Shown: positions 1 through 12,100 of the stretch, piece by piece
How positions within the stretch are numbered: the stretch's first letter is position 1
Layout of the letters: every line of letters begins with the position of its first letter
DNA from: Melanocharis versteri
Taxonomy: Eukaryota > Chordata > Aves > Passeriformes > Melanocharitidae
Direction of reading: 5' to 3'
Length of the DNA: 64,000 nucleotides
Assembly: GCA_013397845.1 (NCBI GenBank)
Contig: VZTG01001880.1
Coordinates: 1,325 to 65,324 of the forward strand
Position numbers and translations under genes: made by a program
The notes under the pieces: generated by a model
The model's input: only the letters and a program-made list of their open reading frames with translations
Told to the model about the DNA's origin: nothing
Databases searched by the model: none

Positions 1-1146
1 TGTTTAAACCTGCTACTGTAATGAGCTCACCAAGGATGACTGGAAGGCTTTTAAAGCCAAAAGCCAAGTTTTACTGTAGCAAGAGCTACAGTAACATTCT
101 TTTCATAAAAAAAAAAAATATCAGTGCAACTCATGAAGACAGGTTAGAAATAAAAGAGCTCAAATCTTTTACTCCTTTGTGCCACAGAGAGGCCCCTGCC
201 TTTTAGCCACTCTATCAGTGGTTGCCAAGAGTGGCCCCCCTCTTTCTTAGGAAACTCTCTATCATCTCAGAAGCAGGACTTCCCACACTTCACTGAGACC
301 TCTCACAAACTGATTCAGCTGCCTAAAAGGTTTTAATATCCTTTACTATCACCTAACCTACTCAGTGTAAGTTCAGCTCAGAGCAGGGAGTTTAAATAAT
401 ACAAAGCCTCAGCCACCTAATCTGCACAAAGTAGTTTCCATTCTCTTCAATCATCTTTCAACATGAAAGTAGCATGTATCTGAAGCAGCAAGGTAGCCTG
501 TCTTCATATTAGCATCAATCTAAACAGTGTTCCTTGAGAAGTAGTTCACTTCAAACTGTATATTGTAGTAATAAGCACTGACCAAGCATTTTTTTCTGTC
601 AGGTGGTTTTCTAGGTCTCTCACAAGCTACAGAACACAACTCCTCAGAGAAACGTTAGCACTCAGGATTGATGAGAACAAGAATAATGTATGAAGCTGAA
701 TAGGCTAAAGTCCATTTAAATCATGGCAGAAGTATGGATTTTACAATATATTCATTATATGATGTAACCATTTTCTTAATTGAGTTTGGCAAATAACCCA
801 ACACAGGCGAAGAAATGTGGTTTAGACATTTAACTAGAGAATACATAGAGTGCAGTTGTTTTCATGTTAAATGTCAGAGCAAGGGAATTGTCTAGGGTTA
901 AACAGGCATGTTTTGAAATACAGGTGGTCAAGCATGTTTCACATTATGATCACTCTTCAGTTTAAATATTTCAGATGTGGTTTTGAGCTACAAAATTGAA
1001 CATTGGCAACAAAAGAATTGATTCAGATCTGGTTCTTACAGGTAAGCTATTCCAAATGGCTTGCAGCAGGTACAGTCATTCCCATTTGTCCATCAACAAT
1101 TTTTTAAGCATTACTGGCCTGATCTCAGGATTTTTTTCCTTTTCAG
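1..1146. other. Non-coding sequence upstream of a candidate terminal exon
   Basis: I see no supportable coding exon here. A small segment at 975-1041 is bounded by an AG acceptor and a GTAAGC donor, but all three frames contain a stop, so it cannot be an internal coding exon. If the segment at 1147-1333 is a real last exon, this stretch would be the intron before it. Confidence 0.4.
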
Positions 1147-1333
1147 CCAATGTATGTTAGAGAAGAACCTGTGCAAATACTTTCAACAAGTGTATTTTAT
1201 TGGAAGCAGGGAAAAAATACGTGATCTGAATTTGGAAAAACCTTCTGTCACTGATATAAATGCATTTTCCGGCTACCTCAATGAAATCCATAGGCACAAT
1301 TCATCATTGCGTGATTTTTCCTTGGAAGACTAA
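1147..1333 (+). CDS. Possible last coding exon of an unidentified gene
   Basis: A pyrimidine-rich acceptor (TTTTTTTCCTTTTCAG) ends at 1146. It is followed by one base plus 61 open codons that stop with TAA at 1331-1333. The peptide is hydrophilic and balanced in charge. It starts QCMLEKNLCKYFQQVYF, has a middle part rich in Asp/Glu/Lys, and ends SSLRDFSLED. An ATTAAA word lies about 55 bases after the stop and could serve as a polyadenylation signal. I do not recognise the protein family and could not find the preceding exon. It could be a true gene end entering from the left of the window, or a chance open frame. The opsin reads in the same direction about 4.7 kb downstream. Confidence 0.3.
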
Positions 1334-2129
1334 GTGATGTCTTGTAGGATATCGACAGGTTTTTTTCATTTTGTAGTGAATATTCTAATTAAAAAAGTGA
1401 AGCAAAAATGAAAATAATTTATCAAAAAGAATCTATGTAGAGACGTTCTTACTAATACAGCATTGGATTTGCCTTGAAATCCCTCAATTATATTTCTGTA
1501 AAATCTCAGAAAATTTTATGCCTTAGAGAGACAAAACTGTATTTTTATTCCACACAACCAATTTTCTATCTGCTTATGGTTTATTTTAACCCATCCCTTC
1601 TGAATAGTTTGCCTTTTGCCTCCTCCTTCTGCAGCCCTTTCTTTTAACCCATGTACGACAGGTACTGTGAAAAAATAGTGCTGTGAGAACTTACACCAGC
1701 TTTCTGATATAAACATTCCTTTGGCAACTGCCCAAATCTCTGTGCTCCTCTCCTCAGGGAAAACAGGTGCTTGTTAGGAACATTCATCATATGTTTTCTG
1801 TCACACACAGATTTTAATTTTTAGGTTTTCTCTGTATTGGAAACAGTACACTGGATTCTAATGTAACTAGGCTGAGTGTGTCAGGCCAGTTAGTGCTGCT
1901 GTGATACTTGCCTCTTTGTACTGGTATATATGTCACTTCGAAAGCACTTAGAGAGGCAAATAGGGAGGATTCAAAGGCTGTTGCACGTTTTAGCAGCCCG
2001 AAAAGAAGGCACTGCTGGCTAATATCTGCTCTAAATTGGCTTTGCCTGCTGCCTCAGGGACCACTGGTTGGTTTGGTATGCCCGTAAAATGGGCTTTACT
2101 TATTGTTGTGCCCTAATCCGGTCGTTTCA
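1334..2129. other. Intergenic sequence, no gene seen
   Basis: This is AT-rich unique sequence between the candidate terminal exon and the CpG island. I found no splice-bounded coding segment, RNA gene or recognisable repeat. GC content rises from about 2090 onward into the island. Confidence 0.4.
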
Positions 2130-2620
2130 CCGCTCTCGTTAGTCAGGTGTCCTGAGGTGTCAGCGGTTTCAGGGGGTTTCCTCGCTCATTAACCCTGCGG
2201 GAGCGGCTGCCCCGGGCGCTCAGGTGCCGCCCGAGCGGTGATTTCAGGGCGGCCGTGGGATGCAGCTGCCGGGGGCTGTGTGGGGCCGGCTCCACCTTGA
2301 TGGGGCCGGCACTGCGGTTCCCCCGAAGGTCTGCGGAGCGCAGTCCGCAGCAGGACTGAGGTGCCCGTGTGGCTACTCCCAGCCGGGGCTCGCCGCTCCG
2401 CCCCGGGTGTGCCCGGGCCGTGCGCCCTTTTCCCGGCTCGGCCCGGGCCGCGGCGCCGCCGCAGCGGTGTCGCCGCAGGCGGGTGCGTGGCGCTGCTGTC
2501 CCCGCAGGGTCACCGCGGGCACAGGAGAGGCCGCAGTGTCCCAGGGCTCGTTCGCGTCCCTTCTGCGGACCCGGCCCGCCTGCAGCTCCTGCGGCTTTAG
2601 GAAAGGCGTGCTTTAGGGTC
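2130..2620. promoter_or_regulatory. CpG island, probable promoter
   Basis: The base composition changes abruptly here. The segment is GC-rich and dense in CG dinucleotides and in words such as GCCCGGGC and CCGCCGCAG, while flanking DNA is AT-rich and CpG-poor. In vertebrates such islands mark promoters of broadly used or developmental genes. It lies about 3.4 kb upstream of the opsin start codon, so it could be the opsin promoter with an untranslated first exon, or the promoter of a gene on the other strand. Long open frames inside it are a by-product of few AT-rich stop codons and are not called. I could not identify a convincing donor that would define a first exon. Confidence 0.5.
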
Positions 2621-5600
2621 CTTTCCTATCCAGGTCCGTTTTTTCACACGGCTTCCCACAGCCACAGCTGTGTCAAACACAGTAATTTCTCTGTACCAGC
2701 ACAGCATTTTAATTTGCTTCTCCTTTTATAGAGCTGCCCATAGCATATGCTGCTCTAATCCTTTCAAAGCCCTTTGTGAAGGTAGTGAAGGCATTCGGGG
2801 ATAATCTCTGTGAAGCCTCTAAACTGGTCACCACCAAAGCACTGGGAGACGTGAAACCAGGCTCCTGTAATCTGCAGAGGGAGCCTTTCTCTCATTTGGA
2901 AGCACGGTGACCTGCAGACCCACCAAACAAACCGCAGCAGTTTGCGAAGCCTCTGTTCTTCGCTGAAGGATGCCACCAGAGGGAGGAAGGAGAAAACTGC
3001 AAGAGAGTCAAGGTATTAATCACTCAGTGTAGTGTGTGAAGACTGGGGTGGGGGGAAAACAATAATCAAAAAGGATGCTTAACCATGGAGAGCAGTTTAC
3101 TCAGATTTATATTTTTGCATTAAATACCAAAAAAGGTTTTTTTTCTCTTTCTTCCTTCTCACTCTTATTACAGGGGGATAAGGCTTGGCAGAACACTTTC
3201 TTATCGAAATGTAGAATTGAAGCGTCCACAGAGCTGTGATATTCCTATGAAGCCAGAAGGAGCTCACAGCTGGGAAAAATCAAAATTCAAGTTCAAGATA
3301 TCAAGACAAATAACATAATTTGCCTTTTATTACGGCAAAAAGGAAATAATTATTATTGTTACGTATTACCATTTAAATTTATTTTGCCTGAAGCAGTCAC
3401 ATTTATGTAAATAATACAGCTTCCTTGCAAGAAAAACACTCTCTGCTTGTTGTCCCTCTCCCTGTTTAATCAAAGTAGGGAGCACTAGCACTAGTTTGAC
3501 AACAGATGCCAAACTCTGAGTTGGAAGCCCAGGCCTGTGTCAAATGCTGTGGAAAAACTGCTTGTGCACAAAGGGAAGTAGTTAGCAAGCACGCTCTGCC
3601 ACCTCAGCACTGCCTGTGGTGCAGCAGATCAACACCCCATGCTTGCCGTGAGTGTGGATTCCCTCAAGGTGGGAAACAACATCCTGTTCCAGGATATCAG
3701 GTCCTGGCTGTGCAGCAGGAGAGACCTGCACGGTGTCAGATGTGCCTCGTTGCTGGGCGAAACTCCTGGGGAGCTATTCTCTTCCCTCTCACTGAGCTAA
3801 GGAATCTTGCCCAGAGGCCTCGGACTTGTCCCACAGATGGCTGTTGGGTGGCTGTTTCATTTCCAGCGAAAGAGTAGAGGGAGCATGGACCAGGTAAAGT
3901 GTTATCCTTTTGTACATCTTTCTCTTGGTAGTTGATGAAATATACTCCAATGAAGACATTAGCATTCATGGACAGAGATTTTGTGATGGATTCTATGCTG
4001 AGGACCTCTTCTCTGACCCAAGTTCCTTGTCCTGAAAGTAGGTGATATTGCTGTGCTTTGTTGTGGGCCTTCTTGAGCATTTGTGAATGTCCCTGGGCAC
4101 CGCCTTTAGCAAGAACTCTATCCCTACTCTCCATCTGAACAGCGACCCGATCCACTCACAGGTGGATAACCAGCTAGAAATGGCTGCTGCAGCTCACTGC
4201 TGAAAATGTGTGACTGTGAACGTGTTCCCTAGGAAAGATGATGTGCATCCAGGGCTTTGCTGGGGCCCAGGGTACTTAAATGGCAACTTCAGAGAGCAGC
4301 ACCACAGCAGAGAAAAGGCCATGTGTGCCAGGCATGCCAGACAGCCTTGTGAGGGATGTGTGCATGGTCAAGAGATGCCTGAAGTTAGGGTGGGATGGGA
4401 ATGTTGCGGCCAACCTGGAACAGTTGCAGAAGCACAGCAATGAAGGCGTTTGGCATAAAGAGCACTGCTAGGGCCATTTTTAATCACTGAGCTGGTAAGT
4501 CCCTACTCACTCCACCACAGTGTGCCAAGCAGTGAGTTTTAGGAGGCTTGTCAGGGTTCAGCTCCAGCTCTCTATTGATTGGTCTCTCAAAGAGTCAGCA
4601 GGTGGGCTGTGGCTAGTGGCTGGGAAAATCAGGCTACTTGGCTGCAGGAATGTGATCTGTAGGAGCTGCCAGACCCATCCTGCAGACTAGATTGGAGAAG
4701 GAGAGAGCAGCAGTCCAGTGCCTGGTACAAGGGTGAGAGGGGACAAGTCAAGCCTGTGACCCTCGCAAGGCACTTTGCTGAAGCAAGTGTGTGGGTCACT
4801 GTCCTCACCTGTAGCAGGAAGGTGAGAGGCTTCTCTCTTTCATCACAACATGGCTGTGTCTCCCTCCTCACTGCAAAGGTTTGCTCTCCGCTTTAATTCT
4901 TGTCACACTGCCATTATTCCTGTCCCGTGTGGTGATGCTTGATGGGAGCAGTCAGTCTGCCATGGGAAGGACAAATTCAGCCTGTGGACAGGGGAGAGTC
5001 ACAGGGAGGTGCTCTGCTGCCTTCAGCTGGGTCCCACCACTGGGCCCAGTTTGCTGCCCAGAGTGAGAAGGGACAAGCCAGTGCAAGACAGGCACGGGAA
5101 TTTCAGTGCAGTGAGAATGTGTTGCTCACCAGGAAAACTTTGCTGCTCCACTTGAATTAATTTAGACTCAAATTTTTTAGTTATGACTACAACCTGATTG
5201 GTAAGAGAGGCCATATCTAAACTACAATCATTGATACCTCAGAAAAGACTAAAAGTACTCCTGGCTGTCTCAAATCCCATGCACTTTAACAAGATGAGAT
5301 CTCATTTTTCAACAGTACGGGAAAAATCCCACAACATACTTTGAGCTTACTCCAAGATTGGAGGGTGCTTAGCAGTCTAAAAATATGATCCAAAGTACTT
5401 ATATTTTTTTCAACCTGTACTGAAAATTACCTTCCCTTCTTTTTACATAAACAACTACTCTGCTGGTAAAGGAAGTCCATAGATTATTTTTTCTGCTACA
5501 TTAAAGTCACTTTCTCAGGGGGTGACACCTCCCTGTTTTTTTTCACTGTGCCTTTTTTTTTTTTAATTTGTGTGAGATTTTTCCCGAATTTCATTTGATC

Positions 5601-6036
5601 TAAAATTCTACTCATCTTCAGTGAAGAAAAAAAGATGAAAGTACAGCTTTTTAAGCAATATATCAGTATGGTGTGGGTGTACCTGTGAGCCTGTAGGTTA
5701 TGTGGTATCATCTTATTTTAAAGGAAGTTGTCTTTTGTCAGATACACACTCTTCATTAAAGATTTTTGCACATAGCAGTAATGCGGATACAAGGAACTCT
5801 GCTGTCTTTTGCTGGCCACAGGTTCACAGGCAGTATTAATAGATAGGATTAGTGAAGAAGAATAGGTCAGAAGGCTGCAAAGCTCCTGTCCCTCAAGATT
5901 TCCTTCTTTAGATCATTAGTCTTATCGAGAGCTCTCTTGAATACAGCAAGCAGGAACTGAGGAAAAGGCTGGAACCATTTTATTCACCAGGACATTCTGG
6001 GGAAGGGCGATTTCTGGGTTATAAGCTCCACTGAAA
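2621..6036. other. Region upstream of the opsin start, possibly holding its 5'UTR
   Basis: No coding exon could be supported. An acceptor-like run (TTTCCTTCTTTAG) ends at 5911, about 125 bases before the opsin start codon. It could begin a 5'UTR exon if transcription starts in the CpG island, or the promoter may lie directly here. A TAA in frame with the opsin at 6022-6024 blocks any upstream extension of the protein. A cysteine-rich open frame near 3506-3877 and a frame on the other strand at 3736-4155 look like chance. Confidence 0.35.
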
Positions 6037-6157
6037 ATGTCTGTCCAGTTTTCTGCACAGGCACCCTGGAGGAACAACAACATCAGTTTTCTGACCAGAG
6101 AGGCAGCTGTAACAGAGCAAGGAGAGACTATCATAGGTTTCTACCTGTTGGCTTTAG
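6037..6157 (+). CDS. Opsin exon 1: N-terminus and start of TM1
   Basis: It encodes residues 1-40 plus one base. The ATG has A at -3, and an in-frame TAA lies 15 bases upstream, so this is the only sensible start. The extracellular N-terminus carries the N15-I-S sequon. The exon ends ETIIGFYLLAL just before a GTAAGT donor at 6158. The one leftover G joins the GT that opens exon 2 to make G41, running straight into WLSWFGNS. The hydrophobic TM1 half, its position relative to GN, and the matching phase make this assignment strong even though the exon is short. Confidence 0.88.
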
Positions 6158-9100
6158 GTAAGTATTTGGCTTGGGTGTGAATGGAAGCTCTTGAATAGAC
6201 TTTGTTATCAAGCTCAAAGTGATGCATTTGGGATTCACCCCTAATGGGACAGGATGGTAGAAAATGTAACTTTTTTTTAAGGAATTGCAAGATCAGAGAG
6301 GTACAGCTTGCTTTTGTTAAAAAGAGATTTATAATCAATGCAGAAATCTTGAGGAAAAATAAATAGTCAAGCCTGTAAACTTTCCACTAATGTTCATTAA
6401 GCTTAATGTGGGAAGGTTAAAAAAAGTACCTTATCAGAAGTACATGATAATTCTGTGTCTTCTTGTGTTTTAGCAGCACTGAATAAATGTTCTCTGATTT
6501 TCAGAGTTGTCACTGTTAATGGTCAGTCAGTATCCTACAATTATCTTTTGCAGAGACACAAATTATGGTTTTGCGGTTCTTAACTGTAATTGTTTGTATT
6601 GTTCTTGCTTTAAATGCTGGATGCATATAGAAATTGACTTCTTCAAATATGATCTATAAAATATCTAGGTACTGGAACCTTATCCTGTGTTAGTGTTTCT
6701 TTTAGTTCAGCTGGAAGACAGATATTTTAAGTGTATAACAGGAATTTGAAAATGGCGCTCAGTATGAATGCACTCTGATACCACTGTAAATTTTTTTTTG
6801 TTTGTTTAAATATTATCTATTTTGGGCAGACTTGTTGCCTAATACAAGGAAACTATGAAATTTCAAGGAGTGCAAGCATGCTAGGTAATAAAAAGTTTCA
6901 ACCACAGAACCTCACAGGAAAATAGAAGAAAATTTAACTTTTATTAAATCTGTTCTTCTAAACAGCATGTACAGAAACGTTTCTGTTTTTAAATGATTGG
7001 TGTAACAGATTTTTTTTTTATTCCAAACTTATTACATATTTCAATTAACTTATTAGCCCTCAGCTTACACTTGACAAATGCCTGTGGATGTTAAAATGTA
7101 AAATGCTAAGTATTTTAATATGTTTACATGAGACTTTCTTATTTTTATCTATAGGAACTAGGGAAAGCCATGCTTAGAACAAAACCAGAGATTCTAGTAG
7201 AAATACGTATGGCTTCTGTCTTAGGAGAGTTGATTAGGAGAGTGGTTGTAAGGTAAATCAGAGGTATTCCAATTTAACCCCACTCTGTTCACATCTGTGT
7301 ATCCCGTCATGAATGGCTGGGAAATGTCTGCACCATCAGCTAAAGAATTAAGCAGTTGCACTTAAGACTAGAAAGAACATCTTAGGCCAGCAAGGCCAGT
7401 CCCCTGCTGAGACAATGTGTAATCTCATTTACACAGCTATCATGCTCCCTCATATAACTGGCTAGGGGATTTTTTGGTGGTGTTATCACTCTTCCAATTG
7501 AAAGCGTGTTCCTGATTTTTTTTCTCTGTTGGATAGGAGCCTTCACCTAAATTCTTAGCTAAAGTGATCGCAACAACTTGATACACTTTTTAGTGAGTCC
7601 TTTTAATTGAAATACTTTTTCTGCCTGCAAATTACATCCTATGGCCAGTCTGTGTTCCTGAAGGAATAATCGTACCTTGAAGTCAATCTCTGTATTCGTA
7701 TATCAAGCAATTGAGGGAATTTTATTTTGTTGGTTGGTTGATTGGGGGGCAGGGGGTAATTATATTTATTTATCTCCTGTCATAATATCTTTTCCCCTGG
7801 CATTCCAGCAGCCTTATAGCCAGGACTGAATACAGCACCCAAGCAAGGTCTCGCCATCATTATTCACATTCATATTTACACGCCACCAACTCTACTGATC
7901 CCTCCCAGTGTTACCTCTGCATCACACTGGTAGTTCAAACTTCTTCCATCTATCAACCAACAGAGACGTTCTCTGCTGCTTCCTGATAGTGACCGAACAT
8001 CTTCTAGCAAATATCAAGGTGCCTGAGTTTTTAGGCTACTGAGGTTTGATTTCTCCAGATTCTTCAGCCGAGCTTACCAGTGCTTTGCATACCACAGCTG
8101 CTGTTCTTGAAACTTACCTCCAGATCCAAAACCCAAGTTGCATTTCTTGCAGAGTATGTACAACCAGTAGTAGCACTACTCCAAGTTAAGTGTGGTGTAG
8201 ATCTGATTAAAATTGATGGACGTAGGTATACATTTTTGAAATGGGAACTTTTGAAAAAATCTGTTAGTCATACATAGATCAGGAAAGTCCTAATTTCTTT
8301 TCTCCTCAAAGGTCCACTGTCGCACTTTGGCCAGCATCAGCCACAGCAATTTATAGTTATTTGTTTTACGTACACCAATAACTCTTTCTATCCAGGGAGC
8401 TGTGATGTGGGAGAACAAGTACTCTGTCATACTGATGCCCTCTTGCCCTTCTGGCAGCAGAAAAAAAGGCCAGGCCACGCACTGGCTTCCTGTATCTCTG
8501 CTGCTTTAGGGGTCTGGCAAGACAATCTACATTCGCAGGAGTCTATGGATTCTTCCTTACACAAAGCCACAAAGATGTTCATATTTGCTACTCTTGGAGT
8601 TTTGATGCCTTGGAAAATGGCTTCAGTGATTACACTTCTGTAGTTACTAAGTGTTTTCATCTCTTTCGAATCTAAGTATGGCAGTGCAGCTTCTTGCAAA
8701 TTCTGATGTACTTTTCCAAAACCAAAGAGATATATGTGATTAGCATTAGCATTTATCCAGAAGATGGGGTTCCTCTGAATCTCCTCATCTTCCCAGGATA
8801 AAGTCCTAAAAACCTAACAGTCTTTGGCCAGGTTTTGCCAGAGTCACACGTCTTGACAGAGGACGCGTATATCCAAGAACCATGATCTAACACCTTTTGC
8901 TGAGATAAGGCCTCTGTGTGTCCCCTTCTGGAAATTCTCACAGGTGGCACAGCTGTCATTTGTGACAGACAGGACACTGATGGATGTGTTGTACGTGGTA
9001 CAGCAGCCAGGCAGTTTTGGATCCAGCTGAGGGGTCCTCAGCACCAGTGGTGCATTTTCCAAATGCTGATGGACATTGAGACCACTGCGCTGCCTCTTGA

Positions 9101-12100
9101 CACCCAAGCCACTGTTCCATCATTTTCTTTGCTTATGCTTTGGCCAGGGGACCAGAAAAATAGGGGGAAAGTGCAATGCCCAACCAACAGCAGTGATCCA
9201 TTCTTAGAGGGACTATCTACAAGTGATAGCCACCGCTGTGTTACCCTGTGCTAGGTCACCTGCATCAGCATCCTCTTTCTGAAGGCAGCACTGCTCCCAT
9301 TCTTCCCTTCAATGAGCTCAAAACTGTCTCTAACAGACAGGTGAAAGCTCATCCTGCAGCTGGGATTACATCTGACTCCTTTTCGCCTACGCCATAAGTG
9401 GTGCAGTGCTGTGGAAAATCCCTGTACAGTTTAAATAATGAGGTGCAATTTAAAAGCAATGCCCATTGCTTCTGGCTGCTAGACTTGGAGGAAAAATATA
9501 AAGCTTTTTTTTCTTCATAATTATTAACTGGAATTCTTAAGTTGGGGTTTTTTTCTGCATTTATACACAATTTGTTCTCTGTTTGTCTCCCATTTAACTG
9601 GGGCTGTTAAAATAAATATAAGGCATAAAAGGAAATTTTAAGTCAGTAGGAAAGAATATTTATTAGAGAACAAATTCTGACTTTTTGTGAGTGCTTCCAT
9701 CAGAAAGGCATGCTGAGTGCATTACCAATCCCATCAGAAAACTGGAACAGACCACAAGATCCAAACATGCCTTTAAAAGGCACACATTTCCGAATGGTAA
9801 TAGTAAACTGTTACTTGACAAGTGACAGAATGAGTGTTATTTGGGGATTTTGTTTGACAGATAAATCTGAGCAGGTGGGAAAGGAAACAAGCTATTCACA
9901 GAACATTCATCCCCAAAATGATTGCATTTATTAAACAAATAATCTGTCCATGTTTTGTCAAGTCTAAAACAAGAAGACTCTTCTCCTTCCTGCCAGAACT
10001 GGCAATATGCCCTGGACAGAATATTGTGTGTGTATAATTGGCAGCGAAGACTGAAAACAGAGCAGGGTCACTTCACAGTTGCAATAGTTAATGACAGCTT
10101 TGCAAATTCTCTGGATTTTATCACTGTTTTAATTAAAGTTTTCTAGGCAGAAAATCTTTTGCAGCAAGCCTCTTCTGATAGGCATTTATGCTTGTGTATG
10201 TGTAGTTGCATAAGTAACTGATTTCATTCATGCCTGCTCTGTATCAGGATGCTCAATCCAATTTCTGTCCTAGAGAAAGGTTATTTGCCAAGGGAAAAGC
10301 CTAGTTTGTCTTGTGACACTGAGCCTCACCTTTTGCTCTCATTTCTTGAATGCTTCCACTTAGGGCTTCATATATATTTTAAACTGCACACGGCTGAGTT
10401 GTAACACCCATTTTTCTATTTCAGTCTTGCCAGGTTTTGCAAGTAAAGGCCGTGCAGCAACGTCTAATAAGAGCAAGTCTAGGTAGGAAGCATAATAACC
10501 TATTTTGGCTGGGCACACATGAAGTAATCTATTGGAAATGTGGATGGCAAGCTCAGAGCTAGCAATTCACTTGTGCTAAATTTAGTTCTTCAGAAACGTT
10601 AACAATGAAACTGCATGCAGCCTCAGGTGCTTATTGCTTGTTCAAAGACCATCTCAGGTACATGAGAGAAAAATAGGGCGCATCTGAATGCACAGGGTTG
10701 AGTGATTTGACAGAAATCTTTGGAAAATTATAACGTACCTTTTCAATATTCTTAGAGTTAAATAGTCTCAGTGTTCTCAGGTGCTTTCAGCAGAGAGATT
10801 TTCAGCCTCCTTAGTCACTCTTTCTGGCTGTTTTTCTGGTACTTTCTTTGCACGGGCTGGTGGGCATCACACTGACATAGGAGTTTGTGAATAGGGTTTC
10901 AGCTCCTGATTTTCACCAGCTTGCTTGGCAGCCCTTCTGTATCTCCCCAGGAAATCATAGATAACAGCACCAGACTCCCTTGTGGAGTGCTTTTGACATC
11001 TGTGGATTAAAATGCTTTCTTAGGAAGTGTTATTGCAGGAGAAGGGTTACTACTGAATTATATAGGGGCAATACAACAATTTTTATGTTGCTGTCCATCC
11101 TATTCCTCCTACCTCACAATGTTTGCAAAACTACTTCAGTATTTGCATATTATCTGTGTATTTTGCCACTTCAGAAGATCCAGCATCTCTCTGATGAACA
11201 ACTCATGTCAGACTGTGCTTATGGGAAAAATGTGGTGATTCCTCTCTGAACCTTATGCTGGGTGGGAGTGCTCAGTTTCTACCTAGCTGCTATTTTTTTT
11301 CTCTCTCGCCATGTTTTGACCTCAGTTGAGATCTGTCTTCTTTCACCAGGATTACCTCAGTATGCTGGGTTTGGATTTCGGGGTTGGTTTGCGGTTTTTT
11401 CCGCATACTCTTTTGAGTGAATATCAGTGGCAGCTTGCAAAAGATGGAACAAGTTCCCTCAGTTGTTTCTTTTCTATCTTCTGTTTTATTGAGATGACAC
11501 CTGGTAACATGGAGGCACTTCAAAGTTCAGAGGTTTCTTTCTGGGCTCTTGATCTCCCTCTGATGTCCCCTGAGGCACATGCCACCTGCAATGCAGTTGA
11601 GGAGATCTCTGCCCTCACTGAGAGTGTCACAGCTATTGCTATGCTTGTGTTGTGTTTTCAGCCTGCTTCTCTGTTATGTTGTCAGGGCTTGGGGGATGAA
11701 GGGAGAGGGATTGTTTGGTTTGAGGCATTCTTTTGGTTGGGGTGATTTGTTTGGGGTGGTTTGGGGTTTTTTAAGTCAGTCAGTCAATAGAGGCAGCAAC
11801 CCAGACTAGCACACGTATCTGATGGCACAGAGATCCAGTGTCCCATAGTCACTACTCTAGTTGACAGCACTTTTATGTGACCACTTATTTTGTTACTGCG
11901 TGTTTTAGTAAGAATTTATTTTCTTCAGTTTCTTTTTTTTTTTTTTTTTAATCAGAATTAATATGGTCTTCTACGCAGACAGACCATTTTAGGGACTGAA
12001 TATGCCAGTGCAGGTTCTCCACTGCTTTGCTTAAAAGGACTGTGCCTACCTGCAGAAGTCATACTCGCTCTGAAACATTGTCTTCTTCAATGCTTTCCTC

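Noticed and set aside
975..1041. 67-base segment bounded by AG and GTAAGC, resembling an internal exon
   Set aside because: All three frames contain a stop codon.
2260..2731. Three overlapping Ala/Pro/Arg-rich open frames on the plus strand
   Set aside because: They lie in the CpG island, where stop codons are rare, and their composition is that of translated GC-rich DNA with no domain.
2732..2907. Acceptor-like site followed by 58 open codons
   Set aside because: There is no donor or polyadenylation context and no recognised family. The opposite strand is equally open, so a coding exon cannot be supported.
3506..3877. Cysteine-rich open frame of 123 codons
   Set aside because: The cysteines show no regular spacing such as a zinc-finger repeat, there is no splice context, and a frame on the other strand overlaps it.
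8290..9254. Cluster of open frames on both strands that suggested a retrovirus remnant
   Set aside because: No protease, polymerase or gag motifs, terminal repeats or primer-binding site could be seen. It lies inside opsin intron 1.
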